64,000 bases of DNA from Bacillus sp. EB01 (GTDB lineage Bacteria; Bacillota; Bacilli; Bacillales; Cytobacillaceae): positions 3,861,938 to 3,925,937 of the forward strand of contig NZ_HG964497.1 in NCBI RefSeq assembly GCF_000613125.1, given 5' to 3'. Positions 41,640 through 50,531 of the stretch are shown here, one piece after another. The notes beneath the pieces are model-generated. The model did not search any database, was not told the origin of the DNA, and was given only the letters and a program-made list of their open reading frames with translations. Made by a program: the position numbers and the translations under genes. How positions within the stretch are numbered: the first letter of the stretch is position 1; each line of letters begins with the position of its first letter.

Positions 41640-41880
41640 TGCAGTGGAAGGTGCGAAGACTCGTTCGAAAATGCTAGCGCATTTTCTCCTGCGGTGCTTT
41701 TTCAGGGAAGATAATTCAACGTCCTGTGGGAGCAGCGGGACAGGTGAGACCCCGCAGGCGTACACGCCGAGGAGGCTCACCGCCCGCGCCACGGAAAGCG
41801 AAGCACCTCGCGACAGGCAAAGAACGCCTGGCCCTGCGATGATTATTCTTAGGTGCTTCCCTTTGTGGAACGGAAATCAC
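41640..41880 (+). repeat. GC-rich dispersed repeat, Bacillaceae type
   Basis: About 240 bp. Core words: GTCCTGTGGGAGCAGCGGGA, CAGGTGAGACCCCGCAGGCG, CACGCCGAGGAGGCTCACCG and GGAAAGCGAAGC, ending GTGGAACGGAAATCA. I recall this consensus from intergenic sites throughout many Bacillus-like genomes. The inner part can fold, with GGTGAGAC.../...GGCTCACC and GCAGGCG/CGCC arms. It has no convincing ORF. Far more GC-rich than its surroundings. The rest of 41421-42134 shows nothing else. Confidence 0.75.
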
Positions 41881-42134
41881 GGGATTTAAAAAGAAATGCT
41901 TAAATTTATTTTATATAGTAACCTACATAAAATTCCATCAGCTTATGGCTGCCCCCTACGCACCCTTTACTTATGAAGTGGTCCTATACCACCTTTTGTT
42001 AAAACAATACGGAATAAGTGAGGTATTTTCACTCATTTTTGTATAAATCGACCATAGTTATAAAAGTGGAAAACCGATAAATTTATGATGTAGATTGAAT
42101 TTTCTGAATTGACAAGTGGAAAGCGGGTGAACAA

Positions 42135-43310
42135 ATGAATTTCCAATCGCTTCGTATGTCACAGATACCTCCTTACCTATTTGCCGAAATCAATAAGAAA
42201 AAAGCAGCAATGGCAGAGGCGGGAATAGATATTATCGATTTAGGAATTGGTGATCCTGATTTACCTACACCTACACATATCATTGAAAAATTAGTAAAAG
42301 AATCAAAGGATCCGAGGAATTTGAAATACCCAAGTTTTATAGGAATCAAGGAATACAGAGAGGCAGTTGCCGATTATTACAAGGGACATTTCGGGGTATC
42401 GCTGGACCCCAATACGGAAGTACTGGCATTGATTGGTTCCAAGGAAGGGATTGCTCATATCGTGCCAACCCTTGTGGATCCTGGGGAGTATGTATTAATA
42501 CCAGACCCAAGCTACCCGGTTTATCGGATGGCAACATTGCTGGCAAATGGCCAGTGCTATAATATGCCGCTTTTAAAAGAAAATAATTTCCAGCCCGATT
42601 TTGAGGAAATTCCCAAAGAGATACTTACCAAATCAAAGCTCATGTTTTTAAATTATCCTGGTAATCCTACTGCAGCAACAGTAGATATTGATTTTTTTAA
42701 AAAGGCTGTAGAGTTTGGAGCGAAGAACGGAATCCCGATTGCACATGATTCGGCTTATAACATGGTCACCTTTGGTGGGTATAAGGCACCGAGCATCCTA
42801 GAGGTTGAAGGTGCTAAAGATATCGCTGTCGAGTTTGGATCGTTATCAAAAACCTACTGCATGACTGGTTTCCGGATTGGCTATGTGGCAGGAAATAAAG
42901 AAATAATACAGGCATTGTCAATTTTAAAAAGTAATACAGATACAGGGCAGTATACACCGATTCAAAAGGCGGCTGCTCATGCTCTAACTGGTGATCAAAG
43001 CTGCATCTCTTCCTACAATCATATTTATCAGGAACGCTTGGCGGCCATGGTAGAGGGACTAAGAACAATTGGGGTGGAAGTCGAACCGCCAAAAGGGAGT
43101 TTCTTTATATGGGCGCCCGTACCAGATGGATATACTTCTGCAGAGTTTGTCACGAATGTACTGGAACAGACCGGAGTCATCCTCACTCCAGGCAGTGCTT
43201 TTGGCCCTTCCGGAGAGGGATATTTCCGCGTTTCACTTTCAGTGCCAACCGAGAGATTATTTGAAGCAGTAAATAGAATCAAACAAAAACTAAAATCAAC
43301 AAACAATTAA
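42135..43310 (+). CDS. class I/II aminotransferase, LL-diaminopimelate aminotransferase-like
   Basis: 391 residues. PLP fold I: DLGIGDPDLPTP at the start, LNYPGNPT, AHDSAYNMVTF (Asp/Tyr), the PLP-lysine in SLSKTYCMTGFRIGY, and RVSLSVPTERL (substrate Arg). Sequence type is that of DapL-like enzymes, but the position before an aldehyde dehydrogenase and CoA-linked oxidation genes points to a catabolic aminotransferase. Ribosome binding site GCGGGTG. Paired with the aldehyde dehydrogenase 18 bases on, on one transcript that ends at 44861. Confidence 0.9.
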   Translation: MNFQSLRMSQIPPYLFAEINKKKAAMAEAGIDIIDLGIGDPDLPTPTHIIEKLVKESKDPRNLKYPSFIGIKEYREAVADYYKGHFGVSLDPNTEVLALIGSKEGIAHIVPTLVDPGEYVLIPDPSYPVYRMATLLANGQCYNMPLLKENNFQPDFEEIPKEILTKSKLMFLNYPGNPTAATVDIDFFKKAVEFGAKNGIPIAHDSAYNMVTFGGYKAPSILEVEGAKDIAVEFGSLSKTYCMTGFRIGYVAGNKEIIQALSILKSNTDTGQYTPIQKAAAHALTGDQSCISSYNHIYQERLAAMVEGLRTIGVEVEPPKGSFFIWAPVPDGYTSAEFVTNVLEQTGVILTPGSAFGPSGEGYFRVSLSVPTERLFEAVNRIKQKLKSTNN

Positions 43311-43328
43311 CAAATGGAGGGATAGGAC

Positions 43329-44810
43329 TTGAGAAAAATAATGAACTATATCAATGGGCAATGGAGCGAGCCATCAACCGGGAGATTTGTTCCAGTTATG
43401 AATCCGGCAAATGGAGAGGTGCTTGGTGAGGTTGCCCAATCTTCAAAGGAAGATGTCGACAAGGCTGTACAGGCGGCAAGACAGGCACAAAAGTTATGGC
43501 GATTGGTACCGGCACCTGAACGGGCTGATTACTTATATAAAGTTGCCTTTTTATTAAAAGAAAGAAAGGAACAACTCGCCAAGACACTAACAAGCGAAAT
43601 GGGCAAAGTGATTGAAGAGGCCAGGGGGGAAGTACAGGAAGCGATTGATATGGCTTTTTATATGGCCGGTGAAGGACGAAGGCTTTTTGGCGATACGGTC
43701 CCTTCCGAGCTGCGCGATAAATTTGCCATGAGTGTTAGGGTGCCGGTTGGTGTTGCGGGATTGATTACTCCATGGAATTTCCCGATTGCCATTGCCTCAT
43801 GGAAGTCACTTCCAGCCCTCGTCTCCGGGAATGCAGTTGTTTGGAAACCGGCGACAGAAACGCCGATGGTTGCTGAGGAGTTTGTAAAAATCTACGAACA
43901 GGCCGGTCTGCCAAAAGGGCTTATCAATCTAGTAAATGGGTCTGGAAGCGAGGTAGGCAATGCCATGGTCGAACATCCAGGTATTGATTTAATTTCCTTC
44001 ACCGGATCAAATGAGGTTGGAAAGGCAATCAATGGCCGTGCCGGTTCGCTTTTAAAAAGAACCTCGCTGGAAATGGGCGGGAAAAATGCTGTTACTGTGT
44101 TGGAAGATGCAGACCTTGATCTTGCTGTCGAAGGGATTTTGTGGGGAGCTTTCGGAACTAGCGGCCAGAGATGTACCGCAACAAGCCGCGTACTTGTCCA
44201 TGAATCGGTTAAAGAGCAAATCGAACAAAAACTGCTTTCACGAATAGGCGAACTTAAGCTTGGCGATGGTTTGGACGAATCTGTTAAGGTTGGGCCTGTC
44301 ATCAACCGTTCTTCCCTTGAAAGGATAGATGACTACGTCAAAATTGGGCAGCAGGAGGGAGCCAAACTTCTTACCGGCGGAAAAATAGCCGATGAAAATG
44401 AGTTGGGAGAAGGCAATTTCTATCAGCCTACTATTTTTACCGATGTAACAAGGGATATGAGAATTGCACAGGAAGAGATCTTTGGGCCGGTCGTTTCAAT
44501 CATTGGGGTTAAAAGCCTTGAAGAAGCAATCGAGATTAACAACAGCGTTGAATTTGGTCTTTCAAGTTCAGTTTATACCGCCAATATTAATCAGGCTTAT
44601 AAGGCAATGAGAGATATTGATACCGGTATTGTTTATATAAATGCAGGAACATCCGGGGCGGAAATCCACCTGCCATTCGGCGGAACAAAAGGAACCGGCA
44701 ACGGCCATAGAGATTCCGGTGTCGCGGCGCTGGATGTGTATACAGAATGGAAATCGATCTATGTTGATTACAGCGGCAAACTGCAGCGGGCACAGATTGA
44801 TAACCAGTAG
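43329..44810 (+). CDS. NAD(P)-dependent aldehyde dehydrogenase
   Basis: 493 residues. Motifs: ITPWNFPIAIASWK (cofactor Asn), SFTGSNEVGKAI, the general-base Glu in SLEMGGKNAVTVLEDADLDL and the nucleophile in SGQRCTATS; EEIFGPVVSII near the C-terminus. The type resembles dicarboxylate-semialdehyde dehydrogenases (for example alpha-ketoglutarate semialdehyde or aminoadipate semialdehyde). With the aminotransferase upstream it could convert an omega-amino acid to a dicarboxylate by way of a semialdehyde; the substrate is inferred, not shown. Followed by a strong terminator. Confidence 0.92.
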   Translation: MRKIMNYINGQWSEPSTGRFVPVMNPANGEVLGEVAQSSKEDVDKAVQAARQAQKLWRLVPAPERADYLYKVAFLLKERKEQLAKTLTSEMGKVIEEARGEVQEAIDMAFYMAGEGRRLFGDTVPSELRDKFAMSVRVPVGVAGLITPWNFPIAIASWKSLPALVSGNAVVWKPATETPMVAEEFVKIYEQAGLPKGLINLVNGSGSEVGNAMVEHPGIDLISFTGSNEVGKAINGRAGSLLKRTSLEMGGKNAVTVLEDADLDLAVEGILWGAFGTSGQRCTATSRVLVHESVKEQIEQKLLSRIGELKLGDGLDESVKVGPVINRSSLERIDDYVKIGQQEGAKLLTGGKIADENELGEGNFYQPTIFTDVTRDMRIAQEEIFGPVVSIIGVKSLEEAIEINNSVEFGLSSSVYTANINQAYKAMRDIDTGIVYINAGTSGAEIHLPFGGTKGTGNGHRDSGVAALDVYTEWKSIYVDYSGKLQRAQIDNQ

Positions 44811-44860
44811 TAACCATCAACAACAAACTCTCAAATTTATATTATCTAAAACCTGAAAAT

Positions 44861-44895
44861 AGAATCAGCAGGAGAGTTTCTGCTGATTCTTTTCC
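44861..44895 (+). terminator. intrinsic terminator inside the catabolic cluster
   Basis: AGAATCAGCAG/CTGCTGATTCT perfect 11-bp stem (44861-44890) followed by TTTTCC. It separates aminotransferase-ALDH from the acyl-CoA oxidation genes. Confidence 0.9.
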
Positions 44896-44940
44896 TGTAA
44901 CGTGTTTAAATGCAGCCAACAGATTGGGAGGGAAACGCTC

Positions 44941-45789
44941 GTGGAAAAATTAACGGTTGTCGGCTCCGGAGTAATGGGCCGCGGAATTGCATATGTAGCT
45001 GCTTTAGGCGGCTACCAGGTTTTTATAAACGATGTTAGTCAAGCAAATCTTGAAAAAGCGAAGGTATATATTGAAACCGAAATGTCCAAGAGTGCTGATA
45101 GGGGATTTTTAAAAAGAGAAGAGGTTGAAACGGCTTTACAAAACATACATTATACGAGCAGCCTTGAAGAAGCTGCAGGCAATGCAGATGTCGTTATTGA
45201 AGCCGTTTTTGAATTGATCGAACTGAAAGTTGAAGTCTTTAAAAAGCTGGATGCAATCTGTCCGGCCCACACTCTCCTTGCAACCAATACATCTACGATG
45301 AGTCCTACAGAAATAGCTGCACAAACCTCCAGACCAGAAAAATGTATCGCCATGCATTTCTTTAACCCTGTCCACAAAATGAAGCTTATTGAGATAGTCA
45401 GAGGCTTGCAAACTTCTGATGAAACGATGAATAGAGCAAGAGAAGTGAGCCGGAAATTAGGCAAGGAAACAGTTGAGGTCAATGAATTCCCCGGGTTTGT
45501 TACGAGCCGGATGAATTGCCTGATTGGAAACGAAGCCATGAACATGCTGATGGAAGGAGTAGCCTCAGCTGAAGATATCGATAAAGCAATGAAACTTGGC
45601 CTGAACCATCCAATGGGGCCGCTTGAACTTGCAGACCTTGTCGGCCTTGATACCAGGCTTCGAAACATGGAATATCTTTATAAATCACTCGGAGAAAAAT
45701 ACAGGCCATGTCCGCTGCTTATTAAATATGTCAAAGCAGGCAGGTTGGGCCGCAAATCAGGGCAGGGATTTTATACGTATGAAAAATAA
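44941..45789 (+). CDS. 3-hydroxyacyl-CoA (3-hydroxybutyryl-CoA) dehydrogenase
   Basis: 282 residues, the usual length for a short 3-hydroxybutyryl-CoA dehydrogenase. NAD motif VVGSGVMGRGIAYVAA; the catalytic His-Glu pair is in MHFFNPVHKMKLIEIV, and the dimerisation domain has NEFPGFVTSRM and LGLNHPMGPLELADLVGLD. Oxidises (S)-3-hydroxybutyryl-CoA to acetoacetyl-CoA or the reverse. Start is GTG at 44941 after GGGAGGG; the frame extends back to 44902 without a site. First gene after the internal terminator, so a promoter should lie at 44890-44935. Confidence 0.93.
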   Translation: MEKLTVVGSGVMGRGIAYVAALGGYQVFINDVSQANLEKAKVYIETEMSKSADRGFLKREEVETALQNIHYTSSLEEAAGNADVVIEAVFELIELKVEVFKKLDAICPAHTLLATNTSTMSPTEIAAQTSRPEKCIAMHFFNPVHKMKLIEIVRGLQTSDETMNRAREVSRKLGKETVEVNEFPGFVTSRMNCLIGNEAMNMLMEGVASAEDIDKAMKLGLNHPMGPLELADLVGLDTRLRNMEYLYKSLGEKYRPCPLLIKYVKAGRLGRKSGQGFYTYEK

Positions 45790-45816
45790 CAAGGAATTTC
45801 CAGTAAATGTCTAAAT

Positions 45817-45920
45817 GCTCATATCAATGCCAAAATGGCTCATATGAGGCTCATATCGGTACAGAATTGGCTCATATCGGTGCTGATTCGGCTAATATCG
45901 GCACTAACTAGGCTTATAAG
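45817..45920 (+). repeat. GGCTCATATCGG repeats, 21-nt period
   Basis: GCTCATATC-like words start at 45817, 45838, 45849, 45870, 45891 and 45912: spacing 21, 11, 21, 21, 21. The 21-nt units read GCTCATATCGG followed by ten variable bases; the single 11-nt step is half a unit. The array fills the gap between the dehydrogenase and the CoA-transferase genes. Confidence 0.9.
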
Positions 45921-45943
45921 TTTTACAAAATGGAGGGCGAACG

Positions 45944-46657
45944 ATGAGCAAAACGCTTAAGTGTGAAAAACTCCGATCGGCTAAGGATGCTATCAATTGG
46001 ATCAAGCAGGGTGACCGGGTACTGGTTGGCGGCTTTGGCCTTTGCGGCACACCATTTACGCTGATTGATATGATAGCGGAATCAGACCATGCGAGGGAGC
46101 TTACCATCATCAGCAATAATCTTGGCGAGGCTGGAAAGGGCCTGGGAAAGCTATTACTCTCAAAACATGTAAAAAAAGCGGTTGGATCGTATTTTACCTC
46201 CAACCGTGATGCAGTAAAAGCGTGGAAGAGCGGAGAACTGGAAATAGAACTGATTCCTCAGGGAACATTGGCTGAAGCCATTCGGGCAGGCGGTGCCGGG
46301 ATTGCCGGTTTCTATACGAAAACAGCGGTCGGGACAAAGCTTGCTGAAGGAAAGGAAGAAAGAGTTTTTGACGGCGAACGGTTTATTTTTGTGAGAGGAA
46401 TTAAGGCGGATGTAGCGTTAATTAAAGCAGCTAAAGCTGATACGCTTGGCAATCTGGTTTATTCAAAAACGGCACGGAACTTCAATCCGATGATGGCAAC
46501 TGCTGCAAACCTTGTGATAGCCGAGGTGGATGAGATTGTAGAAGCGGGTTCGCTTGACCCGGAACAGGTTGTTACCCCACATGCTTATGTGGACATCGTT
46601 GTCATGAATGAACGGTATGAAAAGGTAGGAGGCGTGTATGTTGAACGCAACGGATAA
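45944..46657 (+). CDS. acyl-CoA:3-oxoacid CoA-transferase, subunit A
   Basis: 237 residues of the CoA-transferase family I alpha subunit (ScoA/AtoD type). Signature VGGFGLCGTPFTLIDMI (GG-F-G-x-x-G-x-P) and SNNLGEAGKGLGKLL. It moves CoA between succinyl-CoA (or acetyl-CoA) and acetoacetate or another organic acid. The gene overlaps subunit B by 20 nt, so the two are coupled. The exact acid is not decided by sequence. Confidence 0.93.
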   Translation: MSKTLKCEKLRSAKDAINWIKQGDRVLVGGFGLCGTPFTLIDMIAESDHARELTIISNNLGEAGKGLGKLLLSKHVKKAVGSYFTSNRDAVKAWKSGELEIELIPQGTLAEAIRAGGAGIAGFYTKTAVGTKLAEGKEERVFDGERFIFVRGIKADVALIKAAKADTLGNLVYSKTARNFNPMMATAANLVIAEVDEIVEAGSLDPEQVVTPHAYVDIVVMNERYEKVGGVYVERNG

Positions 46658-47324
46658 AAATCAGCTGCAAGCATACCGGATTAGAATAGCGAAACGGATT
46701 GCCCGTGAACTGCATGAAGGAACTGTTGTGAATCTTGGGGTCGGGATTCCGACTCTGATTCAAAATTATTTAAAACCGGACAGCGGGATTTATCTTCAGT
46801 CTGAAAACGGATTGTTAGGGATGGGCCCGACACCGCCAAAAGATCAGATTGATATGGATTTAATTAGTGCGAGTAAACACCCGATAACAGCTGGGGTGGG
46901 GGCATCGATATTTTCAAGCTCGGATTCATTCGTGATGATTCGCGGCGGTCATGTGGATACCGCGGTAATGGGTGCGCTTCAGGTCAGCGGAACGGGTGAA
47001 GTTGCCAACTGGGCTGTACCGGGAGAGGACATTCTCGGTGTAGGAGGAGCCATGGACCTCGTTGCGAGTGCGAAGCGAATCATCATTGCAATTACGCATG
47101 TTACCAAGAACAACTCGCCTAAAATAGTAAAAAAGCTTACTTACCCAACAAGCGGGATACAAAGCGCCGAGATGATCGTCACAGAAAAAGCGGTCTTCCG
47201 CATTGAACAGGGAGAATTGATTTTAGAGGAGATCGCCTCTGATTCAAGTCTCGAGGAAATAAGGGCACTAACAGAGGCCGAGTTTACGGTATCTGAAAAG
47301 CTTAAAACCATGAGTGTTGATTAG
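46638..47324 (+). CDS. acyl-CoA:3-oxoacid CoA-transferase, subunit B
   Basis: 228 residues, beta subunit of the same enzyme (ScoB/AtoA type). The catalytic Glu that forms the CoA thioester is in YLQSENGLLGMGP; VVNLGVGIPTLI and GGHVDTAVMGALQV are further family blocks. Start ATG at 46638 with GGAGG upstream, inside the end of subunit A. Confidence 0.93.
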   Translation: MLNATDKNQLQAYRIRIAKRIARELHEGTVVNLGVGIPTLIQNYLKPDSGIYLQSENGLLGMGPTPPKDQIDMDLISASKHPITAGVGASIFSSSDSFVMIRGGHVDTAVMGALQVSGTGEVANWAVPGEDILGVGGAMDLVASAKRIIIAITHVTKNNSPKIVKKLTYPTSGIQSAEMIVTEKAVFRIEQGELILEEIASDSSLEEIRALTEAEFTVSEKLKTMSVD

Positions 47325-47365
47325 GGGAACTGCAACAATTTCAATTTCAAAGAGGTGTTGAGGAA

Positions 47366-48142
47366 ATGGAATTTACCAATATCCTAGCCCGCCAGGAAGA
47401 GCATATCGGCTGGATTGTTATAAATCGGCCCGAACTGAGGAATGCATTAAATTTAGATACACTGCATGAAATAGAAAAAGCTTTAGACGTATGGCGCAGC
47501 AGCCAGGACATTCGTGTTGTCATCTTTACCGGGGCAGGTGAAAAGTCGTTTGCCGCCGGCGCGGACATTTCCCAGTTGAATAAGCGGACGATGATTGAAG
47601 CGCTTCAGCCGAATATGACCGCCACTTATCGTAAAATCGAAGACTATGAAAAACCGACCATTGCAGCAATTAACGGGGTTGCTCTAGGTGGAGGGCTCGA
47701 GCTAGCGTTGGCCTGTGATATCCGAGTTGCCTCACTGAATGCGAAGGTTGGCCTGCCAGAAGCGGGATTGGGGATTATCCCTGGTGCCGGGGGAACACAA
47801 AGGCTTACCCGGATCATCGGAAAAGGGAGAGCAATGGAGCTTATTTTAACAGGCGATATTCTTACTGCTGAAGAAGCCCAAAGAATAGGCCTTGTCAGCA
47901 GGGCAGTGCCGCCCGAAGTCTTACTTGAAACTGCAAAGGAATATGCAAATAAATTATCGAGGAAGGCACCACTTGCGCTAAGGCTGGCAAAAGCTGCTGT
48001 GAACCGCGGCGCCGATATTGATATGGAAACAGCTCTTTACCTCGAAAAGCTGTCCCAGGCATTATTAATGGGCTCAGATGATAAACGTGAGGGAACTGAG
48101 GCATTCCTGGGAAAAAGGCAGCCAAACTTTCAGGGGAGATAG
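47366..48142 (+). CDS. enoyl-CoA hydratase (crotonase family)
   Basis: 258 residues. Crotonase motifs: SFAAGADISQL (oxyanion hole, AGAD), INGVALGGGLELALACD (second Gly-rich loop), and GLPEAGLGIIPGAGGTQRL with the catalytic Glu. The second catalytic Glu position is also within the ...LELALACD helix. Hydrates trans-2-enoyl-CoA, for example crotonyl-CoA. AGAGGTGTTGAGG upstream. Same operon as its neighbours. Confidence 0.93.
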   Translation: MEFTNILARQEEHIGWIVINRPELRNALNLDTLHEIEKALDVWRSSQDIRVVIFTGAGEKSFAAGADISQLNKRTMIEALQPNMTATYRKIEDYEKPTIAAINGVALGGGLELALACDIRVASLNAKVGLPEAGLGIIPGAGGTQRLTRIIGKGRAMELILTGDILTAEEAQRIGLVSRAVPPEVLLETAKEYANKLSRKAPLALRLAKAAVNRGADIDMETALYLEKLSQALLMGSDDKREGTEAFLGKRQPNFQGR

Positions 48143-48154
48143 GGGGAAGTATAA

Positions 48155-49306
48155 ATGGATTTTACATTTTCAGAAGATATCCAGCTTTTAAAAAAGGCTG
48201 TTCATGATTTTGTTCAAGGGGAAGTAGAAAAAGTAGCAATGGAAATCGAGGACAACGATGAAATTCCAGAACATATTGTAGAAGCATCTAAGGAAATGGG
48301 GCTTTTCGGGCTGAGCATCCCGGAAGAATACGGCGGACTTGGGCTCGATATGGTCGGCAAATGCGCGATATATGAAGAATTGGGAATGACCCATAACGGC
48401 TATACGACATTAATTGGGGCTCACACAGGAATCGGTTCTGTAGGAATTGTCGAGCTAGGCACGAACGAACAAAAAGAAAAGTACCTGCCGAAAATGGCGA
48501 GCGGTGAGTGGATAGGTGCATTCGCATTAACAGAACCGAGTGCCGGGTCGAATGCAGCCAATTTAAAAACAAAAGCTGTTAAAAAAGGCGATAAATACAT
48601 TCTGAATGGCTCCAAACATTATATTACCAATGCCGTTTGCGGCCACGTATTCACGGTAATGGCAGTAACGGACCCAAGCAAGGGTGCCAAGGGTATTACC
48701 TCCTTTATCGTAGAAAAAGATTTTCCAGGATTCATAGTAGGAAACGTCGAGAAGAAGATGGGTCTGCGCGGCTCACATTCCGCTGAACTATTTTTTGAAG
48801 ATTGCGAGGTTCCAGCTGAAAATGTACTGGGAGAAGAGGGAAAAGGATACGTCAATGCCTTGAAAATCCTTGCCAACGGACGCGCGGGACTAGCAGCAAG
48901 AAATCTCGGTTCCTGTGAAAAACTGCTGGAACTGAGCACGGATTACGCGATGCAGCGGACCCAGTTTGACAAGCCGATTTTCGAACAGCAGGCAGTCCAG
49001 CACATGCTGGCAGACATGGCGATGGAAATAGAACTGCTCCGTTCGATTACCTATCGGGTCGCCTGGATGGCGGATAAAGGAATGAGGGTAGTAAAGGAAG
49101 CGGCGATGGCTAAGCTGTACGGTTCTGAAGTCTACAACCGTGTTGCTGATTTAGCGGTCCAGATTCACGGGGGCATCGGCTATATGAGGGATTATCCGAT
49201 TGAGAGATTTTACCGTGATGCCCGAATTACGAAGATTTATGAAGGAACAAGCCAGATTCAAAGGAATATTATTGCCAATGAACTAAAACGCGAGTTCTTA
49301 AAATAG
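48155..49306 (+). CDS. acyl-CoA dehydrogenase
   Basis: 383 residues, short/medium-chain type. Motifs: [14 protein letters not shown] (FAD/substrate), [25 protein letters not shown], and the catalytic Glu in [15 protein letters not shown] at about residue 365. Produces trans-2-enoyl-CoA with electrons going to ETF. Lacks the obvious features of glutaryl-CoA dehydrogenase that I could recognise. 13 bases after the hydratase, 12 before the thiolase. Confidence 0.93.
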   Translation: MDFTFSEDIQLLKKAVHDFVQGEVEKVAMEIEDNDEIPEHIVEASKEMGLFGLSIPEEYGGLGLDMVGKCAIYEELGMTHNGYTTLIGAHTGIGSVGIVELGTNEQKEKYLPKMASGEWIGAFALTEPSAGSNAANLKTKAVKKGDKYILNGSKHYITNAVCGHVFTVMAVTDPSKGAKGITSFIVEKDFPGFIVGNVEKKMGLRGSHSAELFFEDCEVPAENVLGEEGKGYVNALKILANGRAGLAARNLGSCEKLLELSTDYAMQRTQFDKPIFEQQAVQHMLADMAMEIELLRSITYRVAWMADKGMRVVKEAAMAKLYGSEVYNRVADLAVQIHGGIGYMRDYPIERFYRDARITKIYEGTSQIQRNIIANELKREFLK

Positions 49307-49318
49307 GTGGGGTTGGAA

Positions 49319-50512
49319 ATGAGAAATGTCGTAATCATTGATGGTGTCCGTACAGCAATCGGAAGAATGGGCGGAGCGTTAAAGGATGTAGAAGCTGATT
49401 TTTTATCAGGGAAAGTCATGCGGGAAGCAGTAACAAGATCTAATATAGATGAAGTAAATGTAGACGAAGTGGTTTGGGGCCATGCCAAGCAAAGTTCAGA
49501 TGTACCTAACTTGGCACGCCTAGCGCTGCTTCGGGCAGGGATACCGATTGAGGTTCCCGGTTACACTGTACACCGCCAATGCGGTTCAGGGCTGCAGGCT
49601 ATCAATAATGCGGCACAACAAATTATGTGCGGGTTATCCGATGTAATTTTAGCAGGCGGTGCAGAGAGCATGAGTACAGCTCCCTATTATTTGCGTAAAG
49701 CTCGATACGGTTATGGGGCCGGAAATGCAGAACTAGTCGACCCCAATACAGAAAGCCAGCCGAGAGCACAGCCAATCGAAGTGTATGGAAATTTAACGAT
49801 GGGGTTAACTGCGGAAAACCTTGCCGAGCGGTACTCCATCAGCCGCGAAGAACAGGATGAATTTGCTCTCCACAGCCAGCAAAAAGCTGCTGAGGCAATC
49901 TCAGCCGGCAAATTTAAAGACGAGATTGTTCCTTATGAAATCAAGCATAAAAAAGATATAATTGTTTTTGACACAGATGAACACCCGAGGATGACAAGCC
50001 TTGAGAAGCTTGGCTCGTTGAAGCCTGTATTTAAATCGGGCGGTACTGTTACAGCCGGGAATGCAAGCGGGCGGAATGATGGTGCCGCGGCCCTTATTGT
50101 TATGGCAGAAGAAGAAGCTGAGAAGCGCGGCCTCAAATCCCGTCTTCGGATTGTTTCACAGGCAGCAGTCGGTGTGGCTCCTGAAATTATGGGAATCGGG
50201 CCAGTGCCAGCAACTCTCAAAGCTCTTAAACTTGCAGGCTTAACATTAGATGATATAGATTTAATAGAACTAAATGAAGCATTCGCAGCCCAGGCGCTGG
50301 CCTGTGTGAAGGAGCTTGGAGTTGATCAAAAGAAGCTGAACGTCAATGGCGGGGCAATTGCACTTGGGCATCCGATTGGCGGTACAGGTGCAATCCTGAC
50401 AGTTAAAATTATGAATGAGCTGGAACGGCGCGGTGCCAGGTATGGGTTGATAACCGCTTGTATCGGGGGCGGTCAGGGAATTGCTACGATTGTTGAAAAT
50501 CTTCGGGTTTAA
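49319..50512 (+). CDS. thiolase (acetyl-CoA C-acetyltransferase)
   Basis: 397 residues. Active-site Cys in [12 protein letters not shown] (near 88), His in [14 protein letters not shown], and the second Cys in [11 protein letters not shown]. Cleaves acetoacetyl-CoA or a longer 3-ketoacyl-CoA with CoA to give acetyl-CoA. The start at 49319 is used because AGGTGGGG precedes it; GTG at 49307 would overlap. Last step of the CoA-linked part. Confidence 0.93.
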   Translation: MRNVVIIDGVRTAIGRMGGALKDVEADFLSGKVMREAVTRSNIDEVNVDEVVWGHAKQSSDVPNLARLALLRAGIPIEVPGYTVHRQCGSGLQAINNAAQQIMCGLSDVILAGGAESMSTAPYYLRKARYGYGAGNAELVDPNTESQPRAQPIEVYGNLTMGLTAENLAERYSISREEQDEFALHSQQKAAEAISAGKFKDEIVPYEIKHKKDIIVFDTDEHPRMTSLEKLGSLKPVFKSGGTVTAGNASGRNDGAAALIVMAEEEAEKRGLKSRLRIVSQAAVGVAPEIMGIGPVPATLKALKLAGLTLDDIDLIELNEAFAAQALACVKELGVDQKKLNVNGGAIALGHPIGGTGAILTVKIMNELERRGARYGLITACIGGGQGIATIVENLRV

Positions 50513-50531
50513 GGATTCGGGAGGAAAAAAT

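Noticed and set aside
41635-41889. 84-codon ORF inside the GC-rich repeat
   Set aside because: The sequence is that of a known-type dispersed repeat; composition is Arg/Ala/Pro-rich and there is no ribosome binding site.
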